A stretch of 64,000 bases of DNA from Combretum micranthum. Lineage: Eukaryota; Streptophyta; Magnoliopsida; Myrtales; Combretaceae. The stretch is taken from the NCBI GenBank assembly GCA_024138025.1, contig JAMXBD010000427.1, forward strand, positions 124,001 through 188,000. Reading direction: 5' to 3'. How positions within the stretch are numbered: the stretch's first letter is position 1; each line of letters starts with the position of its first letter. Positions 22,052-35,600 of this stretch are shown one piece after another. The position numbers were made by a program, and so were the translations under genes. A model generated the notes under the pieces. That model saw nothing but the letters and a program-made list of their open reading frames with translations. It made no database searches and was not told the DNA's origin.

Positions 22052-25000
22052 TGATGATTTTTAGAGAAGAATTTTCTTTTCTAATTCATTTGTACATCCC
22101 ATTAAACATGGGTATTTATATGCAAATTTTGTATCTAATTTAGGAAAGTATATAAAAATAAAATACAAATTTTCTATAAATAAGCTAAATCAAATCTCCT
22201 AGAATCAAGCTAGTCAACATAAATAAAATCTCCTAGAATCAAGCTAGTCAAGATAAATCAAATATCCTAGAATCAAGCTAGTCAACACTCCCCCTCAAGT
22301 TGGTGCAAAGATGTCACACATGCCCAACCTGCAAACTAGTGTATGAAAAGTTCGATTGTTGAGACCCTTTGTGAACACATAGCGAACTGCTTTTCTGATG
22401 ACACATGAGACAAATTTAAGATGTCACTTGTGATTTTTTCCTTGATGAAGTGCTGATTAATTTCAATGTGTTTTGTTCGATCATGTTGAACTAGATTATG
22501 AGTTATACTGATGGTGGCCTTATTATCACAATAAAAAGACAGTTTCCCTTGTTCGGACAATCTCAATTCTCTTAATAATTTTTTAAGCCAAAGAAGTTCA
22601 CAAACACCCAGAGCCATAGCCCTGTATTCAGCTTCTACACTTGATCTAGCTACTACACTTTGCTTCTTCCTTCTCCAAGTAACTAAGTTCCCTTCGACAA
22701 GCGTACAGTAACTAGATATAGATCTTCTGTCATCTAGAGATCTAGCCCAATCTGCATCTGCAAAAGCTTCTATCTGGAGGTGACCATGTTTGGAGAAGAG
22801 TAACCCTTTACCTGGAGTAGACTTCAAATATTACAAAATGCGAAAGACGGCTTGCATATGAGAATCTCGAGGATCATGCATGAATTGACTCACCAAGTTA
22901 ACTGCATAGGCTATGTCTGGTCTAGTGCTAGAGAGATAAATGAGTCTTCTAACCAACCTCTAGTATATTTCCTTATTAATGGATTTTCCTACTCCTGCCT
23001 GCATCTTGTGATTATTATCAATAGGCGATTCGGTTGGTTTACAACCTGTCATGCCAGTCTCCTTTAAGCAATCCAGGATATACTTCCTATGAGAAATAAA
23101 GATTCCTTTTCTTTATCCGGAAACCTCAGTTCCTAAGAAGTTCTGCAATTTTCTAGATCTTTGATTTCAAATTCTTGTGCCAACAGCTTCTTTAATCGAG
23201 CCATTTCTTCTTTGTCATTTCCTATCATTACTATGTCATCCACATAAACAATTAAAAGAGTAAGTTTACCCCTTTGACGTTTTACAAAAGGAGTATGATT
23301 AGCATTGCTTTGTTGGTAGCCAAAGGAGATCATGGCTTTATTGAATCTATCAAACCAAGCTCTAGGGGACTGTTTTAGTCCATACAGGGCTTTCTTCAGT
23401 TTACATACCTTTCCTTGACTTTGTTTATTATCAAAACCAGGAGGGATCTCCATATACACTTCCTCTTCCAAGTCCCCATGAAGGAAAGCATTCTTCACAT
23501 CAAACTATTGCAAGTCCCAATCAAGATTAACTGCACAGGATAACAAGATTATGATAGAATTCATTTTAGCAACATGGGCAAATGTCTCTTGGTAATCCAC
23601 TCCATAAGTTTGAGCGAATCCTTTAGCCACCAATCTAGCTTTGAATCTCTCAATTGAACCATCAGCTTTATGCTTCACATTGAAGACCCATTTACAGCCA
23701 ACCAATTTCTTATTTGGTGGAGGAGTAACAAGTTCCCAATTCTCATTTTTAGACAAAGCCTTCATCTTTCAATCATAGCTTGCTTCCACTTAAGATCTGT
23801 GAAAGGTTCCGTTCAATTCTATGGAATAGACACAGAGGAAATAGACAAAGCAAAAACTCTATAGGAAGGAGAAAAGGAATCATAGGAGACAAAGTTAGGC
23901 AGGGAATGTTTAGTACACAACCTGACTCCTTTCTTGTGAGCAATAGGCAAATCTAACTCATTAGGAAAGGTAGATAACTACCAGTAGAGGAGGGCTCTAC
24001 AGATTGCATGATGGCTTCTTTTGCCCTGTTTCTTTTGGAATCCCTCAACAAATCAAGTCTATTTAAACGCCCAATAGTCTCACTCCGAACTCTTTCTCCA
24101 ATTTCACTCTCCCTTATGTCATCAAGAGGTCCCACAATCATGGGACCAAGAAAAATTACCTCTTCCTCCTCATTACTCTCCCCCCGAAGAGGTGATGAGG
24201 GATTATTGCTACAATAGGGTTCAAACTCCCAAAAGGTAACATTCATACTAACAAAAAATCTCCTGGAGGGAGGATGATAGCATCTGTAACCTTTCTGTGT
24301 AGAAGAATACCCAATGAACACACATTTAAGAGCTCTAGGGTCAAGTTTACCAGCAATTTTTAATGTGGACAAAACAAACACAACCAAATACCTTTGGAGG
24401 AACAATATATTCATTCTTACCCTTTGAAGCTTCTAGAGGACTCTAAAAATTAAGAGTTTTAAGTGGCATTCTATTGATAAGGTAGGTAGCCACTAGAATA
24501 GCATCACCGCAGTAAGGTTTTGGCAAATTCATTGTGAACGGAAGAGATCTGGCCACTTCTAACAAATGTCTGTTTTTCCTTTCTGCAACCCCATTTTGTG
24601 CACTAGTGTAAGGATAACTAGTTTGATGTATTATCCCATTGGACTCTAAATAAGCACCAAAGTTTTTATTCATGTATTTTGTGCCATTGTTGTTCTCAGG
24701 ATTTTTATCTTGGTATCAAATTGAGTGCAAATCATCTTGTGAAATGACTAAAAGCAGGAGAAAACTTCACTTTTGGCCTTTAACAAATATACCCAAGTCA
24801 TTCTTGTGCAACAATCAATAAAAGTAACAAACCATCGACTACTAGACAAAGAGATTGTTAGTGCAGGATCCCAAACATCAGAATGGATAGTCATAAAAGG
24901 AATAGTACTTTTATTATTGTTTAAAGGATAAGAGTTTCTAGTGTGCTTAGCATACTCACAAGAATCACAAAACAAAGATTCCAACTAAGTTCTCAAGAAA

Positions 25001-26847
25001 AGACTAAGATATAACTTTTTTAACACAAAAAATGATGGATGCCTTAACTGTTTATGCCGCTGCAAAATTTCTTGGTTTACATCCTTATTATCTCTAAAAA
25101 AAGCTTGACCAGAGTCTTTAGTCCCATCAAACATGTACAAGCCATCATATAATCTACTACCGCCAATCCTCTTCCCAGTTTGAAGATCCTGAAAAACACG
25201 ATGATCAGGGAAGAACACAATTTTACAGTTTAGGTCTTTAGTGATGGAACTAACAGATAAAAGACTAACAGGAAAGTCAGGTATGTGGAGAACGGATGAG
25301 AGTTAATATCAGGTGTACAAATAATGGAACCTATTCCTGAGACAGAGGTTAGGGAGCCATTGGATATTTTGACATTCTCCTCTTTAAGACTTGAAGAGTA
25401 ATTTTGAAGGTTTTTAGAAGAGCCTGTCATATGTCTATTCGCACCAGAATCAATAATCCAAGAATTAAGGGAAGCTATAAAAGTTGTACCTGATTACATA
25501 TGATTGGTTGTAGCAATGGTGGAGGAGTCAAGTTTGGTTAGGAGGCGACGGAGATGCTGAATTTCTTCAGAAGACAAAATTTCTCCTAAGCCTGTCTCCT
25601 TGGATGTCTTCACCATTTCTGCCACATTTGCTTGAGCCCTTGATGAATTAATTCGCTTTCCTCCACGACCTCTAGTTAGTCGACCACGTAGTTTCTAACC
25701 AGTTTCCTTTGTATGCCCTGGCTTCCCACAGTAGTCACAGTGCAAGTGATCTTTATCAGAAGGAATTATCTTTGGTTGCTCATGGGAGATAGCTAACCCC
25801 GACTTCTCGATTGGTGCTTGGTAAAGCATGACATCCTGTCAGCTTTCCTCCTGTTGAACATGAGAGTATGCATCTCAAGAAAGGAAAAGGAATTTTACTG
25901 ATAACTTGAACCCTAATCTGATCATACTCTGGGTTCAAACCAGCCAAAAAATCATAAACCCGCTCCTTTTTAACCAACTTTTGAAATAGTATTGCATCTT
26001 CGGTACAACATGCTTGGAGATCCTGATAATAATCTATCTCTTTCCATAATCTACTTAATTCAGAATAATAATCAGTGATTGTCAACTCACTTTGTTTCGT
26101 GCCATGGATTTTATTCCAAATTTCAAATATCTGAGCATCATTTCCTTTGCGACAATAAGTGCGTTTAGCTGAATTCTAGATTTTCTCGGCAGTATTAAGT
26201 AATAAATATTGTTTGGAAATTCGGGAATGCATAGTATTCAAAAGCCATGTCATAACAAGTGAGTTTTCAAAATCCCATTTAGGTGGTTTTTTATCTCCAG
26301 TAATATAGCCTAGCAACTTTCTAGATTTAATAAAAAGCAAATAAGCCAGTGACCAGGCAAGATCCATACTAGCCCCACCAATTTAATAGCACTGATCCGT
26401 GAAAGGGAGCTATTCTTTACTGCCTTAGTGTTTTCAATGAGAAAGGAACAAAAAAACAACCAAAGGAAAATTATTGACGAAAAAATGAGGGAGTAAACTC
26501 GACCTCTCTTGAGAACGTAAAGAAGGATCGAAAAAGAAAAGAGAACCAGAACCCTAGTGCTACGGAGGGAGGAAAATACTTACCTCAGACGGCAGTGATG
26601 CTCTGATACCATGATGATTTTTAGAGAAGAATCTTATTTTCTAATTCATTTTTACATCCCATTGAACATGGGTATTTATATACCAATATTGTATATAATT
26701 TAGGAAAGTATATAAAAATAAAATACAAACTTTCTATAAACAAGCTAAATCAAATCTCCTAAAATCAAGCTAGTCAACATAAATAAAATCTCCTAGAATC
26801 AAGCTAGTCAACATAAATCAAATCTTCTAGAATCAAGCTAGTCAACA
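22052..26847 (-). mobile_element. Ty1/copia retrotransposon, full length, degenerate
   Basis: This 4796-bp minus-strand element has two 236-bp LTRs (22052-22287 and 26612-26847) with TGATGATTTT..AGTCAACA ends and TSD CAAGT (22047-22051, 26848-26852). The PBS is the complement of 26600-26611 (TGGTATCAGAGC) and the polypurine tract is the complement of 22288-22298 (GAGGGGGAG type). The LTRs carry three copies of a unit of about 33 bp ending in CTAGTCAACA, and a minus-strand TATAAATA. The LTRs differ at about 14 sites (6%). Motifs in RT (VAKMNSIIILL, FLHGDLEEEVYM) suggest the Ivana-type lineage, not certain. It lies only 3 bp beyond the TSD of the compact gypsy element. Confidence 0.93.
22336..26400 (-). 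pseudogene. Copia gag-pol polyprotein, interrupted by stops and frameshifts
   Basis: Domain order on the minus strand. Gag runs from 26367 to 25780, followed by a CCHC knuckle CDYCGKPGHT near 25740-25715. A protease/spacer region follows (25430-25230). Pre-integrase has a KQLRHPSFFVL motif (25218-24985) and a FCDSCEYAKH block. The integrase core has HSDVWDP..FIDCCTRMTWVYLL (24984-24748) and NGVAERKNRHL (24673-24443). RT spans 23765-23133 in two frames and keeps the catalytic YVDD. RNase H has ADADWA, a CDNKA block and HDRTKHIEI (22827-22336). At least six stops or frameshifts separate these frames, so no full polyprotein is possible. Confidence 0.9.
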
Positions 26848-26852
26848 CAAGT

Positions 26853-27180
26853 GCAACAATAAACATTTTTTTCTGCAATTATTTACTCTTTGAAATAATT
26901 TTTTTTAGTTCTGAATAATATGAATAATAGATGCCATCGAGTTAAATACTTATAGATCATCTATATACATTAACATACAATGTGACTTTACCTATTGAAA
27001 TCAATATCCATGTCAGCATACACATCACTTGAAATCGACAATGCAACATTAAGGATCACAAAAAATCAAAGTGACGAAATAAGGCAAATTACTTGTGAAT
27101 TTGTTGTGTCTGGTATTGTTTCAACGTTACTTGATTCCAATTAGCACTTATGGATGCTTGGGTGATGCGATTTGATTGAT
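26853..27180. other. Intergenic stretch, nothing recognised
   Basis: AT-rich sequence between the copia TSD and the truncated LTR. No frame, repeat pair or known motif seen; it may continue the pre-insertion sequence at 19331-19604. Confidence 0.5.
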
Positions 27181-27184
27181 ACTG

Positions 27185-28274
27185 ATTAAGAAATCATGCT
27201 AATTCGGAAACGATCACTAGGGTAGAAAAGACAAAATTGAAGATTCATTTGTTTATCATATGTTGAAAGAATATTAAGTATATCGAGCCACGAATTGTTT
27301 GTAATAAATTGTATGTTTATTAGCATGTTAAAGTGTCTAAAATTGGTTGATCACTTGCAAGAAATTGAAAAATAATAGCTAGACTCTAAATAAAAGTTTA
27401 TACATGCACTTCATAAGTTGAGTCGCATTGCATTCGCTATTGTATAATTGGTGGGACAAGAGTATGATAGTGGTGGTAAGCATAACCGGTATATTATGTA
27501 TGTGGCGAGTAGGAGCCGGTAATAACTACATATTTTTTATAGCGAGTAGAAGCCGATAAAAACTATATAAATTGATGGCTTAGTAGAAGCCATAATAACT
27601 ACATATTTTTATGGCAAATAGGAACCAGTAAGATCTATAAAAATGATTTTTAAAAGAAGTTATGTCCATAATGGGCCAGAATACCTAACCCCAAATGAAT
27701 GACGTAATTCATTCAACATATGATTCCCAGAAAATCATGTCTTGTATACTCATGTGCTTATTGCATTACATTTGCTTGTCTAATAAACTTGGTTGTTATT
27801 TTGTTTTAAGTATGATTATTGGGATTATTCTCACTAAGCCCGTAAAGCCTATGCCCCTATAGATATTTGTATTCACAGGAACACCTGTTCTTATACCGAG
27901 ATCTCCTCATGTCCACGTAAGTTTTCTTTTAGGAGCTTTTGAAGGAAATTTACTTGAATGATTAAACTATAATTCCTTTAAAATCTTTTGATGTAGTATT
28001 TAAGTTATTGTAAAGATTATTAGTTATTCGATCCTTTGAGTTTTAGCGGGGGGTATGCCCCTAAGAATCATGTAATAGACTTTAATTGTTATTATTGTAA
28101 TCTATTTTTCTTTCTAGATTCTTGTATGTTCAATATTACTTGCTTAGACCACATTTCCTAAAAGCTTCTTCTATTATCGTGTTAGACGTCTTACGTGTAA
28201 TACCAAGACTTTTGCCTAACTATGATATTATACGTGGCGGACTGCCATGTTTAGGGCACCTTTGGGACGTGACA
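27185..28274 (+). mobile_element. 5'-truncated copy of the 3.7-kb LTR family
   Basis: Colinear but diverged from the last 1.1 kb of the inner LTR (10510-11562): shared blocks include AAGTATATCGAGCC..GAATTGTTTG, AATTCATTCAACATATGATTCCC, and the end TTTAGGGCACC..GGGACGTGACA. The 5' two thirds and the TG start are missing. The five bases after it are CCACC; no matching left TSD can be found because of the truncation. Confidence 0.75.
27493..27650 (+). repeat. Imperfect tandem repeat, four units of about 40 bp
   Basis: Units begin GGCGAGTAGGAGCCGGTAAT, AGCGAGTAGAAGCCGATAAA, GGCTTAGTAGAAGCC and GGCAAATAGGAACCAGTAAG, each followed by ACTA(C/T)AT and a T run. It lies at the place where the complete LTR has its CTTGGCG repeats, so it is a family-specific variable zone. 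Confidence 0.75.
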
Positions 28275-29439
28275 CCACCAACCCTATCTCTTCAATAGAC
28301 AAGATCATTCACTTATTATCTCGCTACTTGAAGAGACAAGGTCATTGTAGCACTACAACCTTATCTCTAAAAGAGACGAGGTCGAACACTTACTACTTAT
28401 TTTATCTCTCAAAGAGACGAAGTTAGCTCGCTTAAAATCAAAATTATTTCTATCTTAGTCGGATTTTTGTAATATGTTTAAAAACAGTCATTTTAATTTC
28501 CTTTTCCCAATAATAAAATAGTTGAAATGCATATAGTTTTTATTTTGTATATGTCAACATGAGAAAAGGAAAAAAAAAATAATATTATTTAAAAATAATT
28601 ACAAAAATGTAACTTGAACAAAAATAATCTCGCATCTAAGCAATTTAAACTCGTCTCTTGGTAGGAAATAAAAAATAATAGGATGTAAATAAATAAATAA
28701 TTAATGTAAAAATTCAAAAAAAGTAAAGATATTAAATGTTTATACTGTTTTGAAAGTCAATAGAAATTAGTTATTATTATCTATTCATAACATTTAACGT
28801 CTCATTAAGTAAATATAATTTAAAAACATATTTATTTGTTTTATATAAAATACCAATAAAAGAACAATTCCGCTTCTAAAAAACATGAGACTTCTTTTTC
28901 TTGCGTAACATCTAAAAAATAAAACTCTCACACTATTTGGAGATAGGATTGTTCTTTTACTAGTACTCTATATAAAGCAAATAGGCATGTTTTTAAATTA
29001 CATCTTTTTAATGTGTAGTTATCGATGACACATTAATGGCTGTTCACTTGACATGAATAACTATTTATTCCATCCATTGTTATACTTAAAATTTAGCTTC
29101 TACAGTCTCGTCACTATTAATCTAACCTTTAAAATAAATATAGTAAATGGAATATTAACTATTTTAGTTATTTGACCATAGTTGGGTTGGATGATAACGG
29201 GACTGGTTTCGTCAAAATTAATAAAGGAACCATAGAATTTTCCTTACAACGTTCACTTGAGGAAATATGTAAAATGATGAATATAAATTCATGTCTCCAC
29301 ACTTATGAATAGAGCTAAGCATATAAGTTGTGGCCTGCAGGCCAACCTGTTTACCCATTTCAAAAGATAGCTCATTTTAAAGCGGGCCAAATTGGTTTAG
29401 CCAAAATGAGGTAACCATGATGGGTGGGGCCTACGGGCC
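28275..29439. other. AT-rich intergenic region with a short repeated motif
   Basis: No gene seen. Between 28290 and 28430 the motif AAGAGACGAGGT or AAGAGACAAGGT occurs about four times, each with an inverted TCTCT partner nearby, so the units are small hairpins. Near 29330-29430 a GGCCTGCAGGCC palindrome and a GGGCCTACGGGCC palindrome flank a GC-richer stretch, which may be the edge of an unidentified element. The rest is simple AT-rich sequence. Confidence 0.45.
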
Positions 29440-30026
29440 AAACACATAAAAAAAAAAGAGAAAAAGATGAAAAAGGCAAAAATTAAGAATAAAATTATAT
29501 AATAACATAGTAGTTAAGAAAGAATGACGACAGATCCACATGTTTTGAAAACAAAATTTAGAATGTCTGGCATCATTCTTCTTAATGAAACCTAGAAGAA
29601 AAGGACAATGATTAAAGCAAGTTCTATTAAGAGGTTCAATAGCAGTGGAGTCAGAATTAGACACCCAATCAGTATTAATTAAAGCTCTATCTAGTCTGAC
29701 ATTGACTTTTTTTTATTAGACCATGTATGATCATTACTTGAATATCCAACATTAGATATATTGCAATCATGCACCATAGTTTGAAAATGATTTTCAAGAA
29801 CTGTACATTCAATGCAATCTTACCAAAAGATCCAATTTTTTACATTAATATTAGATAAAAAGTTTTTTAAATGAAGTTCTTTAGCAATTTCAACCATTTT
29901 AAGAGTGCTTACCATAGATTCTACAATGATTAATAGAGATATTTTATGACAAATAACTAACTTGCGCAATCTTTTCTTAGACCTACCATTAGCAATCCCA
30001 ATAAAATTCCAATATAAGAATCTCAT
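29440..30026 (-). pseudogene. L1-type LINE ORF2, endonuclease domain only
   Basis: The minus-strand start (30026) reads MRFLYWNFIGIANGRSKKRL, the N-terminus of the plant L1 APE-type endonuclease, with the metal-binding Asn retained in WNF. Toward 29664-29440 a NRTCFNHCPFLLGF block matches the SDHCP motif at the end of the domain, with Ser-Asp decayed, followed by FQNMWICRHSFL. Stops separate the two. RT and the 3' tail are absent, so the LINE has lost its 3' half, the opposite of the usual 5' truncation. Confidence 0.7.
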
Positions 30027-30044
30027 GGTGAATCTTAAGAATAG

Positions 30045-30652
30045 GCACTAAATTAAATATTACCATGTTCCCTAGTGGCCTTTGTAGCAGTAGGGTAAGA
30101 TGACATACCCGTTTTCTTTGTGAATGAATTTTCTATGTTACCCGACAAATATGAGTCATCATTTAACCTCTTTCGGCTTTTATGAGTTTGACCTTTTCTT
30201 CTTCGATTGGTTTATAATCCGAGTCATCATCATCCAAATTAAATTGACTTTTTGTGTCATCAGTATCTTCCCACTCCTCTTTAAACCTTTGTTGCTTCTA
30301 TGAATACCACTATAAACTATAGCAATTAGATTATCTACTTCATCTTCTCTAATAGGAACTTTTAGGGTTGTAAAACCCCTCTCTCTAAAATTTCCATTAC
30401 CAGTGCATGGAGAGAATGTGTTTTTTTGTATTCAAGACACAGATAGGTGATAGAGATTTAAAAGATATAATAGTACTTGGTATAGAAAGTTGGTGGGGAG
30501 GTGCATCCAATACATTTAATATATCTTCAATAGCAGTATTTACGTCAATAACACCCTCAAGAGATGATATATTGCCACTCCATCAATAATGGAAATGGAC
30601 CCTATATTTAGTTCATTCATTTGAAGGGACATTAGCGTTCTAAGGGTCTAGG
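30045..30652 (-). pseudogene. LINE ORF1 region, left piece
   Basis: On the minus strand, degenerate text leads into the ORF2 start: a Ser/Lys-rich tail near 30200-30100 (SHKSRKRLNDDSYLSG type) and an acidic stretch near 30560-30460 (LEGVIDVNTAIEDILNVLD). No RNA-binding motif is readable. It is assigned to ORF1 by position upstream of the endonuclease. It is interrupted at 30653 by gypsy element A and probably continues at 40426-40760. Confidence 0.45.
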
Positions 30653-32699
30653 ACTTATGATGGGGATCATATGGCGTCGTCGTGGAAGATTAAAACATTT
30701 CCAGTGTTGTAGGATCAAAGCCGTCAGCCATGAGGATCTATACTGCCGGCCTAGGATTAGAGTCGCTAGCCTTAAAGTTAGAAGCTGGTACGCCGGCATA
30801 AAACCACTGGCCTTCATTGTAACATCGCCAGCCTTTAGTGTTTTAAGCCGTCGGCCTTCATTAGTTTGAGGGTCTTTTTGAATTTATTTTATCTCTTTTC
30901 AAATTTCCTTATTTTATTTGTTTAGTTGCTTAATTTTGAGGCTAATTAAAACCTATATAAACCTTTGGTTTGTAACAAAACAAATAGTTGACTGAATACA
31001 AATATGAGAGCGATTTCTCTTTGGTTCTAGAAAGAACTGTCTGAACTTATCGGGATTTCCCATGGCGTTCATCCTGACTCATCAATCGGTTTTCCATTCC
31101 CGATCATGTCGTCCTCACTTATACCAAGTGATATGAACCACGCTAATAGACGATGAAATTCGATACTAATATGTTTGGATCCAATTCCTAAGATCGTCAT
31201 GTTCGTATGAAAACCGCGACCCGTTGCTTATTAAGAAGCAAGAACCTTGGTATATATGAGAGGACGCTATAATCGAAGATGGAAATTCGATTGATAAGTC
31301 AAATTAAATGCCACATAATAGATCCAATAAGTTCATAAAAGCTCACTCAAGAACCTAAGAGAAAAACTCTCAATTTTGTATTCAAATGTAATGTGTTCAA
31401 AACAAACAAAGATTGCATATATAGAAACTAAAAGGAAATCTAAAAGACACTTGGAATAATGTTTCTATTCGAGGACATACGTTGGCGGCCTTAATTTATT
31501 TATACACAAGTTGTCTTTAAACAAAACTAGAAAAATTAACATTCTGGAAGTAACGTACGTCGATGGCGTACATGGCAACACTGACGGTATAGACTAGGAT
31601 CACTATCAGTGTTGGAAATGGTCCTTAATAAAAACGCTACTAGTCACTTTTCAAACAACGTATGCCGATGTGTAAATGTTGAATGTCGGCGGCATGGAAG
31701 TATAAGCTGGCGGTGTTAGAGATGGCCTTAAAGAATTTGATTTTGTTCCCTTTCAACATTGCTGCAAGGCCGGCAGCGTAGGTTCACAGAATTGTTAGTA
31801 TAACTCTGAACTGGCCATGTTGGGCTGACTTTGATCCCGATTGTCCCATCCTTTGTTTTGGTCCATTTTCGAGCTAGCTTTGATGATGTTGACCAGTTTG
31901 AATTCATCTTAGGTGTTGTGAAAATGTATCTCCTCCTCTTCAATTTCTTGGACCAACCCGTTGAGTGTATCCTTGAATCCTTTAACCCGAGTCCTTTAAG
32001 CCGGTCTAGGGAGCAGCTTAAGTGGATCTACTCTCCATCTTCTAGCATGCCTCAATCATTCCCTTCCTCTTGAGAATGATTAGTCCTCAAATCATCATCT
32101 ACATCAAATGGACTCGTGTTAATAACATTAAAAGTAGTGCTTATATTATACTCACCAGGTAAATCAAACTTGTAAGCATTGTCATTGATGCGCTCCAGAA
32201 CTTGAAAAGGACCACCACCTCTAGGAGGCAATTTAGAATGCCTTTATTCAGGAAATCTTTCCTTGTGCATGTGCACCTTAACCCAATCACCAAGTTCAAA
32301 AACTATCTAATGATGTCTCTTGTTGGCCTGTTTCACATATTGCTCAGTCCATCTCTTAATATCAAGCCTTGCTTTCTCATGATCTGCTTTACAAACTCCA
32401 CACTCTTTTTGCCATCTAAATTAACAAACTCAAATACAGGTAAAGGCGACAAATCTAATGGAGTTAGTGGATTAAAACCATACACAATCTTAAAAGGTGA
32501 AAATTTAGTAGTAGAATGTGTAGTACAATTATAAGCAAATTCAACATGTGGTAAACATTCTTCCTATGTTTTAATATTATTTTTAATGATAGCCCTTAAC
32601 AGAGTAGATAAAGTCCTATTTACTACTTTAGTTTAACCATCAAACCGTGGGTGACAAGTTGTAGAGAACAATAATTTAGTGCCTAACCTACGCCACAAG

Positions 32700-35600
32700 C
32701 TCTTCTATAAGTAACTTAAGAAGTTAGCACCTCTACGAGATACAATTGTTCTAAGCATACCATGAAGTCTTACAATCTCTTTGAAGAACAGATCTACAAC
32801 ATGAGAAGAATCATCAGTTTTGTGGAATGGAATGAAATGTGTCATTTTTGAAAATCTATTTACAACCACAAAATATAGAATCTTGACCAGTTTTATCCTA
32901 GGTAAACCCAATACAAAATCCAAGAAATATCCACCCAAGGCTCACTAAAAATAGGCAATGGTGTGTATAGGCCATGTGGTTGTATTCGGGACCTAGCTTG
33001 CCTACATGTAATACACCTTTCACAGACTTTCTCAACATCTCTTTTCATGTGGGGCCAATAGAAATGCTCTTGCAAGACTCCCAAGGTCTTAGCTACCTCA
33101 AAGTGTCCCTCAATCTCCCACCACGAGATTCTTTCACCCTTAACTCCCTAACAAAACAATTAAGGAGGCACAGTTTGTTCTGCCTAAATAGATATCCATC
33201 ATGCATATAGAATTTACCACAAGCAGTTTTCTCACAACATGTATAATCCTCAACAAAGTATTGGTCTACATAATATAATGCTTTAATATGTTCAAAACCA
33301 AGTAACTAAGCATCTAAAGTAGAGATTAACAATTACCTTTGTGAAAGTGCATCAGCCACCATGTTTTCCTTACCCTACTTATAATAGATGACATATGGAA
33401 ATGTCTCGATGAATTCCACCCATCATGCATGCCTTTTATTTAGTCTATGTTGACCCTTCAAGTGCTTCAAAGATTCATGATCCATGTCAATCATGAACTC
33501 CTTAGGCCACAAGTAATGCTGCCATGTCTCTAAGGCCCTAACCAAAGCATATATCTCCTTGTCATAAGTAGGATATTTCAAAGCTGCCCCACTAAGCTTT
33601 TCGTTGAAGTATGTGATAGGTCGTCCTCCTTGCATCAGAACAGCTCCAATTCCTATACCTAAAGCATCACACTCAATTTCAAAAGTTTTATAGGAATCAT
33701 GTAAAGTAAGTAAAGGAGCATGGGTTAACTTATCTTTGATAAACTAGAATACTTTTCTTATTCCACTCCCCATTTAAACCCAACATCCTTCCTGATAACT
33801 TTAGTAATTGGTGTTGCAATGCTATTGAAGTCCTTCACAAACCTCCTATAGAAGCTAGCTATCCCATGAAAGCTCATGACTTGACTCACATTGGTTGGAC
33901 TAGGACACTATTAGATTGCATGAACTTTCTCTTCATCGACTTGTATTCCTTGTGCATTAACAACAATATCAAGTTATTTGTGCAAAAGGTGCGCTTCTTA
34001 AGGTTAGCAAATAATTTCTCCTTTCGAAGTACATTTAAAACATATTTCAAGTGATTTAAATGATCTCCTAAGTTCATGCTATAAATTAGAATATCATCAA
34101 AATAGACAACCATGAATTTTCTAATGAAAGCATGTGAAACATGGTTCATTAGTCTCATGAAAGTGCTAGGTGCATTGGTTAATCCAAAAGGCATAACCAA
34201 CCAGGCATAAAACCACACTCTGTTTTAAACGCGGTTTTTTGCTCATCGCCTTCTCTCATCCTAATTTGATGATATCCACTTTTCAAATCAATTTTTGAAA
34301 ATACACAAGATCCATGCAATTCATCCAACATGTCATCTAAACGAGGAATGGGATGACGATACTTTACCATGATGTTATTGATGGCTCGATAGTTAACACA
34401 CATTCTCTAAGATCCATCCTTCTTAGGCACAAGAATCACCATTACAGCGCATGGACTCATGCTTTCTCTTACGTACCCCTTTTCCATTAGTTCTTGAACC
34501 TCCTTTTGAAGTTCCTTAGCTTCGTCAGGATTACTTCTATAAGTGGGTCTATTTGGAATGGTAGCTCCGGGTACAAAGTCAATATGATGTTTGATTCCTC
34601 AAATTATAGGTGATCCTTTTAGGATTTCCTTATGAAAGATATCTTCAAATTCTTTCAAAAGAGATATAACAACACTAGGCAAAGTGTTAGATAACTCGTT
34701 AGTGTTCAAACATGTTTTTTATAAATCATCAACAGCATAGGCTGTTTCATTACCAACGCTCTCCTTGCCACACTCACTCTTACCACACATCTCTCCCTTT
34801 GTAAGGCCGCACTCTCCTTTTCTCTCACCACCATAGCTAAACCCCTTTTGACTTGGCCACTCTCATTCTTTTCGGCCTTCTTCTCCTTTTCAATCTCTTT
34901 TTCTTTTACCCTCTCGCTCTATTTTTCATTTTCCTTGTGTTTCCCAATTGATTGTTGCAGTTGTCACTAGTCTTCATAAACTTCCTTAGGGGTTAAGGGC
35001 TTAAGACTATAGCTCTTGCCATTGTGAACAAACAAGTACTTGTTTGAAAAGCCATCATGAATTACCCTCCTATCAAATTGCCATGGCCTTCCTAATAACA
35101 CATGACAAGCCTGCATTGGTATGACGTCACACAACACTTTATCCTCGTACCTCCCGATGTGAAAAGCAATCTTAACCTGTTTGGTCACTTTGGTCTCACC
35201 ACTCTCATTCAACCACTGCAACTTATAAGGATTAATGTGTTTAGAGGTCATGAGCCCCAACTTATCTACAATGAATCCATTAACAACATTTGTGCAACTA
35301 CTCCCGTCAATAATCAAACTACAAATATTGTCACCAAAATAGAACCTAGTATGAAAAATATTCTATCATTGCACTTCAGCTTCCTCTTTCACCTGCACAT
35401 TCAAATCATGCTTCACAATTGCCATTAATCTACCCACAGCGGGTTCTTCATCACTAACATCCTCAAATGGTGGCATATCCCCATCATCCTCACCATCCTC
35501 TTCAGTTTCATACTCACCATCGCCGTGTAAGATCATGATGCGTTTGTTAGAAAACTGACTAGCAATGTGACCCCCATCTTGGCATTTAAAACTTCTTATA

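Noticed and set aside
22336..26400. Possible working copia polyprotein, since YVDD is intact
   Set aside because: At least six stops or frameshifts separate the domains and the LTRs have diverged by about 6%.
27493..27650. Possible CRISPR-like direct repeats with spacers
   Set aside because: The units are imperfect head-to-tail repeats inside a plant LTR, without constant repeats separating unique spacers.
30607..30869. Open frames with Arg/Pro-rich text at 30632-30817 and 30657-30869
   Set aside because: They lie in the U3 of the gypsy A LTR, whose GCCGGC-type motifs make spurious frames; the right LTR does not keep them.
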